DNA of 64,000 nt from Tetranychus cinnabarinus (taxonomy: Eukaryota > Arthropoda > Arachnida > Trombidiformes > Tetranychidae): assembly GCA_022266195.1 (NCBI GenBank), contig WHVY01000002.1, positions 5,037,001 to 5,101,000 on the forward strand, in the 5' to 3' direction. Positions 23,360-34,666 of this stretch are shown one piece after another. Under the pieces are notes generated by a model. That model did not search any database. It was not told where the DNA came from and saw only the letters and a list, made by a program, of their open reading frames with translations. Each line of letters opens with the position of its first letter. Position 1 is the stretch's first letter. Both the position numbers and the translations under genes were made by a program.

Positions 23360-26138
23360 TTAGTGTTCCAATGTTCCATAGCTTTTCCTACGAGTATATT
23401 TTTCAAAATCATCTGAACTGTTTGATTTTTTTAGATATCCAATGCTGTTTTTGATTCCAAAAGTAAAATATATAATAGCACCTGGAATAATGAAATAATT
23501 ATTAATGCTAGTTTTATAGTTTGATTGATTCATGAGTTACCGAAAAGTGTCCAAATGGTAAATCGAGACCAAGTCAAAAGAGTCAATCGACTCATCAAGT
23601 AAAGATTCACGAAAATACTTAAACATGGTAGATAGGGGACCAGAGGAGCCTAAAAATAATGGATTAATAAATTTCTAAATTAATACGAATCCTCTTCAAA
23701 GGGTTTAATTTTATTCTGAATCAACTTACTATGTAATCTTTGCTCCCATAGCGTGTTTTTTGAGGTTGGTTACTTAAAACCACTATAAGAAAAACTGTTA
23801 TAAATGCTAAGATTAAGCAAAAATATCCAGCCAATGAACTTTCAGGAATGAACTGTTGGTATATGAATAGAGCTGTGACCAGAATGAAGATCATTAAATC
23901 TATTGGAATAAAAAATTGATTAATTCTCATTATCATCATCAATCGTTAATGAAATACTAAACTTACAAATACTTTTAAGGAGAAACATGATTAGATGAGA
24001 TGTCGATTTTAGTCTAAAGTAACTTCGAATCAATCTTTCGTCCCATCTTTTTGGATAGTCATCTGGCATAAGCAAGTCTTCCGTCTCGTTTAAATCGACA
24101 TATCTAGAGTATCAAAATGAAAATGATTACAATCTTTTAAGAATAAAAAATGAGCTTTTACCTTAAAACTAAGATTGCTCCGGCAACAATTGCGTAGACT
24201 AATAAAGTGCCAATTGAACCAAGATCAGCGAGATCCCGAGATTCAAACAAAGCAGCCAAAAGAGCAGCCAGAAAACCAGCCAGTAAAGTTGAAAAAAATG
24301 GCGTTTGTGTTTTAGAATTGATTTTGGAAAAAAATGAATAAACTAATCTATCTGAAGACATGGCATAAAGGATTCTTGGAAGCGGATGAAGAGCACCAAA
24401 AACGGCTCCAATCAAGCTTGTTAAGGCTCCAGCTGTTATAATTAAAATAGGAAAGCCTGACCAGCCTAGCATCTTGAATATTTCATCCCATGGTGATGCT
24501 GTATCTTGATAATAATAAGGTGTAACTAGAGTTGCAACAAAACTGGACAAAAATAAAACCGAGGCGACAATTATCACAGTAGCAAAAATGCTATATGGAA
24601 CTCGTTTCTTGGGATTTTCAGTTTCATCTCCAGTAGTTGCGATACAATCGAAACCAATAAAAGCCCAAAAGGCTGTTCCTGCTCCTGATAACATTCCATT
24701 GATACCATAAGGGAAAAAGCCTCCAACTCCGTATCCTTCTGGTATCGATGATTCTGGTAATCTCCAGTTTGACCATTCAATAGCCGTCAAGCCACAAAGA
24801 ATTATGAAAAAGGTTGCGTAAAGGTTGACCAGATTGAAAACATGAATTACTCTGATTGATTCTCGAACTCCAAATCCGATAATTACTGAGGAGAAAAATA
24901 GAGATGTTAATTAGATTGAATCAGAATAGTTAATTTAAAGCTGCTGTGTTTACATACCAGAAACAGCTAAAACTGTCATAAATGATACTGGGTCGAAATA
25001 TGGAGAAAAAAACGGAATATTGATTGGAAAATAATTTTTAAAGATGTTGGAAAATGCTCCACCTAGGAATCCATCAAGGTATTCAGATAAACCACGAGCA
25101 GAACATGCTGTGCCTGGAAACGCAAGATATCACAAATGATATTAAGTGTAACTTTGCAACTGATTGGTAAACTGACCGACAAGATATTCAAGTGAAAGAT
25201 TCCAGCCAATTGTGAAGGCAACCAATTCACCAACAGTAACGTATGCGTAAATATAAGCTGATCCTGCTTTTGGTGTTATACTGCCAAATTCAGCAAAACA
25301 CATTGCTGATAAAAACGCGGCTAAGCCAGCAAAGCCGAATGAGATTAAAGCTGATGGACCAGCTTTTCGACTAACTATCTGACCAATTATTATATAGACA
25401 GCTTGACCTAAACTAGAACCAACACCTGGAAAGCAAAAAAAAAACGATTAAAGTTTCCTGATAAAAAGACCAATTTGAAGTAGAGAAGTTTTTGTTTTCA
25501 AAAAGATTATTTCTTGCCTTAAGTTTAACACATCAACTGTAAAGTTATTACCCAATATCTAACCAGAATCACCTGAAATTATCTAAACAATGGAACTAGA
25601 TATTTAACAGCTGCAAAAATCAACATTACACAAAAATATTTAAAGCCATTAATAATTTGAGATCAAACCATAAATCAATAACCAGACAAAAAATTGAAAC
25701 GGTTAAAAATTGAGCTTGGCATAAAAAACAAATGCATGAATAAGTATTGAAATATAATAGATATTTTATGTATTAGAAACAAAGATTTAAGATCGCAATG
25801 ATATTGTCAACTGTTTACATCATGTAAATTACATGTACCTAAGAAGTAAGAATCACCTGTAAGAATGAAAATAATATTCAAGTCAAGTCGCATCTAGAAG
25901 CTTTTCAAAACACAAACTATTAGAAAAATATAAAAGACGGTTGACCAAGACAAAGGTGATTGTTTCTAAACTTAGACCCTACGATATAATATTATATTAA
26001 TGCTGGAACTGTCAGGGTAAATATGAACTTACCTAATGAAATGAGATCGAATGAATTTAAACATCGCTTAAGCTGAGTCTTATCCTCTTCCGATTGGATT
26101 GGTTTCCTTCGGGTGAATTTATTAATAACATTAGACAT
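23360..26138 (-). CDS. Cationic amino acid transporter-like protein (SLC7 CAT family)
   Basis: Eight exons: 26138-26033, 25425-25177, 25113-24958, 24885-24162, 24103-23967, 23899-23730, 23649-23541, 23481-23360. They join without stops to 590 residues, close to the usual CAT length of about 600-650. The start is MSNVINKFTRRK. Family signatures are FDLISLGVGSSLG, PKAGSAYIYAYVTVGE, WNLSLEYLVG, FWAFIGFDCIATTGDETENP and the C-terminal VPYLPCLSIFVNLYLM. It should be a multi-pass plasma-membrane transporter of cationic or related amino acids. In the first membrane segment, the Gly-Ala-Gly that family members have for substrate binding reads Gly-Gln-Ala, so specificity or activity may differ. Its last two exons are copied at 10.0-10.3 kb. 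Confidence 0.9.
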
Positions 26139-26577
26139 TGTTTAAAACAATTTTTGGTACTTCAAACATGGACGAAGGTTGATACATTTAATAACAATAA
26201 ATATTTCTTAAAATGATATCTTGTGTATAAAGAAGTAAAGAGGTAACACAATAAAAAAATTACAAAGAAACCGGTTTTAAGCCGACTGTTGAAGCAACTG
26301 GTTGCTTCTTCAGCTGGTTTGCAGAGCACAGAGACTCTCTCTCTCTGTCAGAGAGTAAAATTGACTCAATTGAGGTACAAAATTACCTTAAGGCTTACAA
26401 ACTCGTTAGTTAATGTTGATCTAGATTAACGTTGGAATCATTGACTTTAATTATTTCTCATATTATTGAGCCATCCAGCTCTGAAATTAGCCTAGTGAGT
26501 AAATATTAAATTTCGTCGACTTTATTGATGACATTTCATCAAGAATAAATTCTGGAATGTCCAAGATACCAGAAAGT

Positions 26578-27397
26578 TTAATGCTGTACAATATGTAGTT
26601 GAACCAGATTTGCCTTGATGTTACTTGGGATGTTGAAGTTTAACCAAGGAATCCAATTAAGTGGACCAAAAGAACATTGAGTCATCAATTCACCTTTATC
26701 TGGTTCGAGTGCAGTTGGTTTATCATTTTGTCCACAGAATATTTTAGTCGGAATCGGAATTCTAGTACAAATATTGAAAAAAGCATCTTAGTTTGAATTT
26801 ATTCCAATGCATCTGAACTTACCTTTCCGTCACTAACTGCAAAACAATTTTATCAACATAGACAGTATGATTAAGGTACATTGCATGATCATTTCCAGTC
26901 CATTTTATACTGATTTTGTTGATTGTTTCCAATGAATGTGTGGTTGTTAACAAAAACATGTAACTCTCATTGAAACTTATGCTATTAGACCTATTAGAGT
27001 AAAAATTGTAACAGTTACTGCAAACAAACAAGATTGAGTATCAAGCTATTCTCACTTTTGGTCAAGGGGAAGATAATTATTTACATCAAAAGTAGAATCC
27101 GTATTCCCTTCAAGATTGATCAAGAATTGTCCTTCAACAGTTTCAAATTTCTTGGATGGATCCGATGTCGTGAATAAAGTTACATTGTACAGATAAACTA
27201 AAAGTCGAGTATCAAATGCAAAGTTAGTTAGTTAGGATCAATTACCAAAATTTAGCAGAGCAACTTCAAATATTTAAGATTTACTCACCACTTTGACCCT
27301 TTTCGTAGATTATATAAAGCTCATCGTCTCTTATAACACTTGAATGAACTATGTTTAACACAAGAACGTAAATTGTTACAAAAATTATATTTTTCAT
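26578..27397 (-). CDS. Secreted PLAT-domain protein 1
   Basis: Four exons (27397-27289, 27197-27056, 27017-26823, 26761-26578) give 209 residues. A signal peptide is clear (MKNIIFVTIYVLVLNIVHSS). The rest resembles the C-terminal PLAT/LH2 beta-sandwich of pancreatic-type lipases: YNVTLFT, EGQFLINLEG, INKISIKW, then a closing FCG...GEL...C cysteine pair. There is no lipase catalytic domain. PLAT domains bind lipids or partner proteins; the actual ligand is unknown. It is a paralogue of the gene at 32637-33980, with the same exon layout. It ends in a hydrophobic stretch after the last cysteine. Confidence 0.75.
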
Positions 27398-28663
27398 TTT
27401 AAAATCAACAATGAGTTATAACATTAGGTGTAATCAGGAGCTGTGAGAAATGCAAGGATTGAGTACATCAAAAGTTTGATACAGAATGAGTTAGACTTGA
27501 TACAAAGAAAGGATGAGCACTAACATTAGTTCAGTGAATCAAGAAAATCAAGAAAATACCTTTAGGTAATAACTGGCTGATAATTAATAGCAGTTAATTA
27601 TCTGTTGTATTAATTGGACAATTGAAGAGCCAACAAATTGCATTCATAAAAAAAGTTATGATTTATTAGTAAACTTCATTTGAAATTAGTAACCCTTGAA
27701 TGAAGAGTATATTAAGATTGGATTCTAGCGCAATTAATTTACGATAGATTGTTATCAAATCTCATTTAAATTACGATAAAATGATATCACCAAATCAGCG
27801 TCATCTAGTGATCATAAATCTCTCTTTCCTGGTAATCAACTTTAATAGATCTTTTCACGACCATTAGATGGAGCTTTAAAAAATGCACTCAACTTGTCTA
27901 AAAAGTTACATTGTAAGTTTGATTTGATTGCAATTAATTTGACAATCAATCCCAATTAGAGTCTCATCTAAGTGCAATTGTTTTAATAACATTACCATTT
28001 CATTGTGTTATTCAAAAAATTGTTCAACAATCATTAACTTTGTCTTACATTACAAATAACTAAGGGCATTGACTTATAAAACGAGGAAGAAGCACTTTAA
28101 TCATTAATAAAAGTAACCTTAGGCTATTAATGATTTGGGACAATATAATTATCTCTGATTGTTATGTTAAGTCTGTGATCATATAAATGGTTAAATAAAT
28201 CACATATTTCTGTCCAATTGAGGTCAGATTGTCATAGTTCAACTCAAACTCAAACTCATAGGTTCAAATCTGTTTCATAAAACTATTGATGTCCAGAGAC
28301 TTTTGTGACAAAACCTCATTCAAAAAACCTAATAGATTTAATATTAAATTTCATTCTATGCACTGTTGATTAGACCCGGAAATCATGGCAATAAAGGTGA
28401 AGTCATGCAATCATTTACTTTGGATGGTTAGATGAAAGTACAAAGAGAAACACTTATTCTTGAAATGAACCTGGACTAACAGGTTTTCACCTGGAAAATC
28501 AAACCAAAGCCTTTCAAGATGTAAAGACAATTTGAATATAAACTTAATCAGTTCCAGTGTCTAGTCAAACTTCATTTCAAAACTCAAGTTGAAATAACAA
28601 AATAGATATTCAATTGTTTCAAATTGTTTCTCAGTAATATCAACTGACGCAGCAAAACCAAAC
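27398..28663. other. Intergenic region between divergent genes
   Basis: About 1.27 kb of AT-rich DNA between PLAT protein 1 (leftward) and the CRAL-TRIO gene (rightward). It should contain both promoters. I see no coding exon, RNA gene or clear repeat in it. Confidence 0.5.
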
Positions 28664-29715
28664 ATGGTTGTGAATAGTGATAAAATATCAAATGAACCCA
28701 GGGAAGATTCAAGGTAAGTCTGGCTAAAAATTGATTTATTAAACTCTCAACCCCTTATTTACCCAAAATATACAAGTTTTCATGATCCAATATCAAGTTT
28801 AATCATTTGCAAATTTGCGATAAATCAAATCAAACCTCTAATAATGGTTTCTTAAAAATAAAAATTACGATAATTTGAAATTGCAGATCAATTGATGATG
28901 TTGAACAATTACGTAAAGAGCTAATCAACTGTCCAGAATATGCATCTTGGGATGAAGCTGACCAGAAATTGATAAGTCAATCAAACTACGTGATGAAAGC
29001 TTTTCTGGAAACTAATTTGTCTTCTAAACGAGCCTTACAATCAGCAAAGAAATTATTCTCATGGAAATTGGAAAATAAAATAAATTCATTGAAAGCTGGA
29101 AGTTTCCCGAAAGAATTGCATTCCATTACTTTTGTTACTCTTGTACCTTCCAATTGCGGCGGAGCACCAACATTAATATTACGATTGTGTTTCCCTTCAC
29201 CACCAAAAAATCTGCTTCCACTTGTTTATCAATACGTTTCTTGGAGTGTCGAGAAAATGATTAAAATTATCGATATTAACCATTGCAAGCCGAGATTGAT
29301 TATTGATTGTGCCAATTCAAAGATTGATTTGTTCGTCATCAAGGAAATTATCAACATTTTGGTCTTCATTTATCCTCCGTTTATTGAATCGCTGACATTT
29401 TGTAATATGGACTGGAAATTTAAAACCATTTATACAATAATACGAACTATTTTGCCTGGATTCATTCGAGATTTGATTGCTGTCTCAGATCACTCAGTTG
29501 TCAACCAGTTAACAACCAAAACAGAGGATTTACCTTGTTATTTAGGAGGATCAATTTATAATTGCACATATCAAGAGTGGGTTAATTGTGTGAGCTTGAA
29601 AGAGTTTCTTGAATTGAAAGGTTTTAATGATAAACAGATTGATGAAAGCATCAATTATGTAACCAATGTGATCAATAAGTTTGGTAATGATGCTCCAGTG
29701 AAGGCAATACATTGA
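28664..29715 (+). CDS. CRAL-TRIO (Sec14-like) lipid-binding protein
   Basis: Exons 28664-28713 and 28887-29715 join in phase 2 to give 292 residues, starting MVVNSDKISN. An N-terminal helical region (EQLRKELINCPEYASWDEAD) precedes a CRAL-TRIO lipid-binding fold. Signs of the fold are KPRLIIDCANSKIDL, the helix INILVFIYPPFIESLTFCN, and LPCYLGGS (around residue 231), the LPxxxGG element closing the domain. No signal peptide or membrane anchor, so it is probably cytosolic and carries a hydrophobic ligand. It resembles the CRAL-TRIO half of MOSPD2-like proteins, but no MSP domain follows. The gene ends just before a TIR element. Confidence 0.8.
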
Positions 29716-29737
29716 AGTTTCATTGGTTTTAATTGTA

Positions 29738-30443
29738 CGGGGTCATTACTAAAACATGATAGTGTGTTTTTTTTGAATAACTTTTTTATTTCTTCGCCAA
29801 TCAAGCTCATTTTTTCAGAAAATAATCTTGGATAAGGGGGAAGCTTATATTCAAGATTTTCGCAGTGTCAAACATCGTTTTCGATAATCGGGAAGCGTCG
29901 ATTTTTAGGCCCAATGTTATTGAATAGGCGCTTTCATAGACAGATTTCTGAGATACTATGCTGATTTTTCTTTTCGAAATGATGCCAGAGGATTTTTCTT
30001 GTCCCCTTTAACAAAAAAATGTTGAGATAATACTGCTCAATAGCGTCAATGCTGCGCTTTTCAGATTGCGTTCAATTTGCTTGAGTTGTCGCTTGATGAA
30101 ATGCCTTCTTCAATTGACTATAAGTTACTTTAATCGAAATGCAATGACAAAATGGTTTCGTTATATTTTCGACTGACTAACAAAGTTTGAAAAACCGTAA
30201 AAAAAACTTAAAAATATCTATCGTGTCGAAAAAGATCGAGCAAAAACCCGAACGACGCCCGAAAATTTTACCTTTATTTTGCGCAGGCGCCGTTTTGGTC
30301 TGCAATATTCAAAAAAATTGACCGGTCCATATCTTAGCTTCCCCCTTATTCAAGATTATTTTCTGCAAGAATGAGCCAGATTGGCGAAGGAACGGAAAAG
30401 TTATTCAAAAAAAACACACTATCATGTTTTAGTAATGACCCTG
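29738..30443. mobile_element. TIR element with ~105-bp inverted repeats
   Basis: Starts CGGGGTCATTACTAAAACAT and ends with the near-exact complement, flanked by TA at 29736-29737 and 30444-30445. The inverted repeats run about 105 bp with a few mismatches (to aagggggaagct on both sides). The 706-bp body has no long frame. It is a non-autonomous element, Tc1/mariner-like by its TA target site. It sits 22 bp after the CRAL-TRIO stop codon, so it may lie in the 3' UTR. Confidence 0.85.
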
Positions 30444-30445
30444 TA

Positions 30446-31036
30446 ATTGAATAATTCAATAAAATTTCCCCTTTTAGTTTGCGATCTTATAAAGTTGACG
30501 TTACTTAAGAATTTGCTTTTCATCAAAAAAATTCATTTGTATTAGTTTTACATTGAAGTGTACATTGAATTATCTTTTAAGGCTTTATTTGTCATTTTGA
30601 TGAATAAGTTTGATGATTTTCAATTTATTGAAATGGAAAAATTAATTGCAAATTGCTTTGATCATGAGTAGCAAATCTTGGAATGGGATCGAGTAGATCT
30701 ACTGTAGTAGTATGAAGCCAATGCATAAGGCACAATGCAATGAAATTATAAGATCAATTTGATTAATCTTATATTTCTGACATCTTTAGACCTTTTGAAT
30801 ATTAAATTTCTTTTTTTATTGGGCTATAAATTAATACATGTGCCATTTAATGAACAATCAAGCAAAACATCATATTTAATTGATATACGGATACTGATAC
30901 TTTAGATAGGATATCTTTTTATCCATCTTTTCAAGTATGATTGTTTATCAATAGTGATATCAGTAAATAATTGTTTTGATAATTGTTAACAAAAGGAGCT
31001 AACCATGCTGTGTTTACTTAACAATCAATTGCTGTG
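30446..31036. other. Intergenic region upstream of HMG-CoA lyase
   Basis: About 590 bp of AT-rich sequence without a gene I can support. It should contain the promoter of the HMG-CoA lyase gene. Confidence 0.5.
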
Positions 31037-32257
31037 ATGGCTTCATCAATCAACAGGTTAATCTCTCGGGTTAGTGAATTTTAAAATTAATTAAATCTGT
31101 GATTTCAATGTTTTCCCTCTTTTTTTTGTAGAGCTTCAACAACTTAAGGCTTTACCCATCTCCAGTCAAAATCGTTGAGGTTGGACCTCGAGATGGATTA
31201 CAGAATGAGAAAAAAGTGATCGAAACGTCTACAAAAGTGGATTTAATCAACAGGTTGAACAATTGTGGTTTGAAGGTGATTGAAGTTACTTCATTTGTCT
31301 CACCAAAATGGGTACCTCAGATGGCTGATAATAAACAAGTGTACAGTCAAATTGAAAAGAAACATGATGTGAGTTATCCTGTTTTGGTGCCAAATCTGAA
31401 TGGATTGGAAAATGCGATCAAATCCGGTGTCAAAGAGATTGCTGTCTTCTCTGCCGCTACAGAAGCTTTCTCAAAGTAGGTCCATTCAATGAGCAATTTT
31501 CCGTTTTCAACAATTATCCGATAAAGAAAAAACACGTGAAATCTGGATGCTGATTTTGCTGCAACTAATGCATTTATAAATTGTTTTCTCGACAGGAACA
31601 ATACCAATTGCTCTATCGAAGAAGGTTTTATCCGAGTTGAAGAAATAATGAAAGTGGCATTGAAAGCAGGCCTTAATGTCAGAGGGTTAGTATTTAAAAA
31701 TTTAGCATGATATTCGTATCATGGCAGATTCTTAATTTAAACTAATGATTTTCATTTTTTCTAGATATTTGTCCTGTGTCATTGGCTGTCCATATGAAGG
31801 TCAAGTTGATCCAGACAAGGTTACTCAATATGCACAACGATTGCATGAAATGGGTTGTTATGAGGTTTCTCTTGGAGATACAATCGGTGTTGGAAATCCC
31901 GGAACAATGGAAAGGTTATTAGAAAAAGTAACTCGTCGCATTCCGTTGGATTGTTTAGCTCTTCATTGCCATGATACTTTTGGAATGGCTTTGGCCAATA
32001 TCTATACAGCTCTCCAATTTGGTATTTCAACATTTGACTCGTCAATCGCCGGTCTCGGTGGATGTCCATACGCTCCAGGTGCCACTGGAAATGTAGCCAC
32101 GGAAGATCTAGTATTTATGCTTCATGGTATGGGCATTGAAACTGGAGTCAATTTTGATAATCTTGTTGAAACAAGTTCATTCATCTGCTCTATCCTCGGT
32201 CGTGAATCTGCTTCCAGGGTAGTGAGAGCTTTACGTGCCAAAAATTCCAAATGCTGA
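31037..32257 (+). CDS. HMGCL: Hydroxymethylglutaryl-CoA lyase, mitochondrial
   Basis: Exons 31037-31069, 31132-31475, 31596-31685 and 31765-32257 join to 319 residues. It cleaves HMG-CoA to acetyl-CoA and acetoacetate, the last step of leucine degradation and ketogenesis. Signatures: VKIVEVGPRDGLQNE at the N-terminus of the barrel, TSFVSPKWVPQMADN, the metal-binding HCHDTFG (around residue 222), and GLGGCPYAPGATGN with the active-site cysteine (around residue 255). The first exon encodes a basic, serine-rich leader (MASSINRLISR) expected to target the mitochondrial matrix. The CGG|GTTAGT donor keeps phase 0, which is why I chose it over the earlier GT. No peroxisomal targeting signal (ends NSKC). 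Confidence 0.93.
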
Positions 32258-32636
32258 CGGCTTGATTGTTCAGTGTTGTAAAGATTTGATGCCGGAAAAT
32301 GCAATTTGTTGAGCAGCCCCGCAAAATATTCTTGTAAATAACAGCTAAATTGTAACTCAAGTTCAAAATTGTTATTCTTTTGGGAAAGCCTTGAACCCCT
32401 AACCTAGAACGATGATTATTTTAAATCAAAACTCAATTATACTTTTTTCAATACATTTTAAACAATTGAATGGTCACTTTACTAATAAATTAGTATCAAG
32501 TCTTGTTATTTATCCCAAACGTTACATAAATTTTTAGATTAAGCAGTTAAGATATTGCATAAAGAATTACAGTTGTAACTTTTATAACCCTGTTGATATA
32601 CGAATTTTTGGAAAAACATCCATATTTTAGTCACGA
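32258..32636. other. Convergent intergenic region
   Basis: Short AT-rich space between the 3' ends of the HMG-CoA lyase and PLAT protein 2 genes. It should hold both 3' UTRs; no other feature seen. Confidence 0.5.
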
Positions 32637-33980
32637 TTAAGCGGTGAGTCCCGGGATGGGATAGAGAGGAACTGGCAGGCAGGTTTCGAAGAGTTCACCT
32701 TCGTCGTGTCTTATTCCTACAGGTTTCCTCTTTTTTCCACAGTAGATTCTGGTTGAAAGAGTAGTTCTATGGAAAAACATAAACTCATTAGTTACATTGA
32801 TTTGATTGGTCTAATAGTTAAACGAAAGATGAAAGGTGGGTGAAAAATACTTACATTCCTCGCTCAAGTTGGTTAGCCTGAAGTGTAATCCGGTCAAAAT
32901 AAACTTTGGGTTTGTTGATCAAGTAGATAGGGTTGAATGGTGATTTCAATGTCCATCTCAAGTGAACGTCAGTGATATTTTCAATCGGATACTGTGCAGC
33001 AGCTGGGAATGAGTAGCTCTTATTGAATTTTATTTCATCTCCACTGAAAGAAGTAAACAAGATGTTTTATTAAAAATATTTTCATTGTCATATGTGATAA
33101 ACAAGCCTACTTATATCAATCTAATCAACATGCTATTAATCAACCATAATTTGTTTCCTGTTTGACAATATATTATTGATTAGAAGCAATACTTGCACAA
33201 TTCAAAGGACGGTTCAAGAGGTTCAATTATCTTGATCAAATAAAGTTAAGGTAGTAAGTAACTCATGATGCGATTATTTCCGACTTGTCAATATTTTTGA
33301 TGAGCTTAACCTAAATCTTACGACAAATACAAAACTATAAGAATGAAATCTTTCAGTTAGACTTGTAATACTTCTAAAAGTGGATTTTATCTACAGTCAT
33401 CAAATTCAATTCAACAGCTCAATCTTAAACCAATAAGAGTTTTTCATGAAAATAAGTTGACAAACAAATGTGATAAGATGGGTATTAAATGTAACTTACT
33501 CAGGATTTAGAACGATGTAATGGCTGAAATTTTTACCAGCAGCATCTTTTCCTTTCATGTCAATTTTGAATTTTCCAGTGACACTGTCAAATTTTCGATC
33601 CTTGTCCGATGAGGTGACAATAGTTACATTATAACCATAAACTGGAGATATTAAAGAAAAAGAGCAAAAGATTCAATCAAAACATAGGATATGTGGTCAG
33701 TTTTCAGAAAGTCTTCAAGTAAAAAGCATTCGAAATTCAACAATGTCACTCAACATTACGAATCTAAATGACATAACATAGAAACATATAAAGTCAAGCA
33801 ATACAGAGAATATAAATCATCAGAGAATAACGAAATGCTTGATTTTCAAAAGACAGATGATGGTGACCAATGTAAACAAGGCTAAAGGTTGTTGGGAAAT
33901 TACTTACTGTTGGCGTTGCAGACTTCATGGAGGGATGAAATAACAAACAGGAATACCAGAATACAATAGAATTTATTCAT
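32637..33980 (-). CDS. Secreted PLAT-domain protein 2
   Basis: Exons 33980-33908, 33641-33500, 33043-32855 and 32766-32637 give 177 residues. Signal peptide MNKFYCILVFLFVISSLHEV. The mature part repeats the pattern of PLAT protein 1: YGYNVTIVTSSD, VTGKFKIDMKG, ITDVHLRW, DRITLQ, then YCGKKRKP...EGELFETC. Exon boundaries and phases match those of protein 1, and exon 2 has the same 142-bp length, so the two arose by duplication. Likely a small secreted or extracellular lipid- or partner-binding beta-sandwich. It ends in a proline-rich tail instead of the hydrophobic tail of protein 1. Confidence 0.75.
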
Positions 33981-34666
33981 TTTTGGTATTTTATGGAGGA
34001 ATCAATATAATAAGTGAATCGATTAACAACGAAGTGAAGTCAATTTACCAAACGCGAAAGTTTATATATGAAAAAAATGGAGAAACTTGAGAAACTTGCT
34101 AGTGACCTCTAACGAGCATTAAGAGCATAACATTTCATTTTAATTCACAATTAAAATAAATTACGCTTCAGGATAAGATGAGACAACTCACAAGGATTCA
34201 ATAACAACCATGATTTTTGAAAGCTTGCCAATCTTCACCACGAAAATCATCTCTAGAAACTTGAAGAGCAGCATTCATTTTGGTTCATCATTGAGTTTTT
34301 TGCATAACCTTACCAATTAAATGGTGAATCCTTACCTTCAATTTCAAGATTCGACTTCTCAGAACCTTGATTCAGCGAATCAAAGAGATGATTATTGATG
34401 CTTGAAGCAAATTTTCGTCATCAGTTGGTTTTATGTACACACAAACATGACAAGTGATTGAAAGTTAATAAAAATGAGCTTATCATGGTTGAAGCTTTAT
34501 AAGAACTAGGCTTGGTTTTGAATAAATCATCTAAAAATTGAGTTTCGTTTTATATTGCAATTGTTGCTTGAGTAATTTATTACAATTTTCATCAGGCTTT
34601 TAGAAAAAATATAGAATTTGAAGAAAAAAAATTCACTAAAATTATGTTTAAATTAGTCGTGAAAAG
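33981..34666. other. Intergenic region
   Basis: AT-rich sequence upstream of PLAT protein 2 and downstream of the lipase gene. No gene or repeat that I can support. Confidence 0.5.

Noticed and set aside
26330..26350. ctctctctc run as a functional satellite
   Set aside because: Only a short simple repeat upstream of the transporter gene; nothing supports a role.
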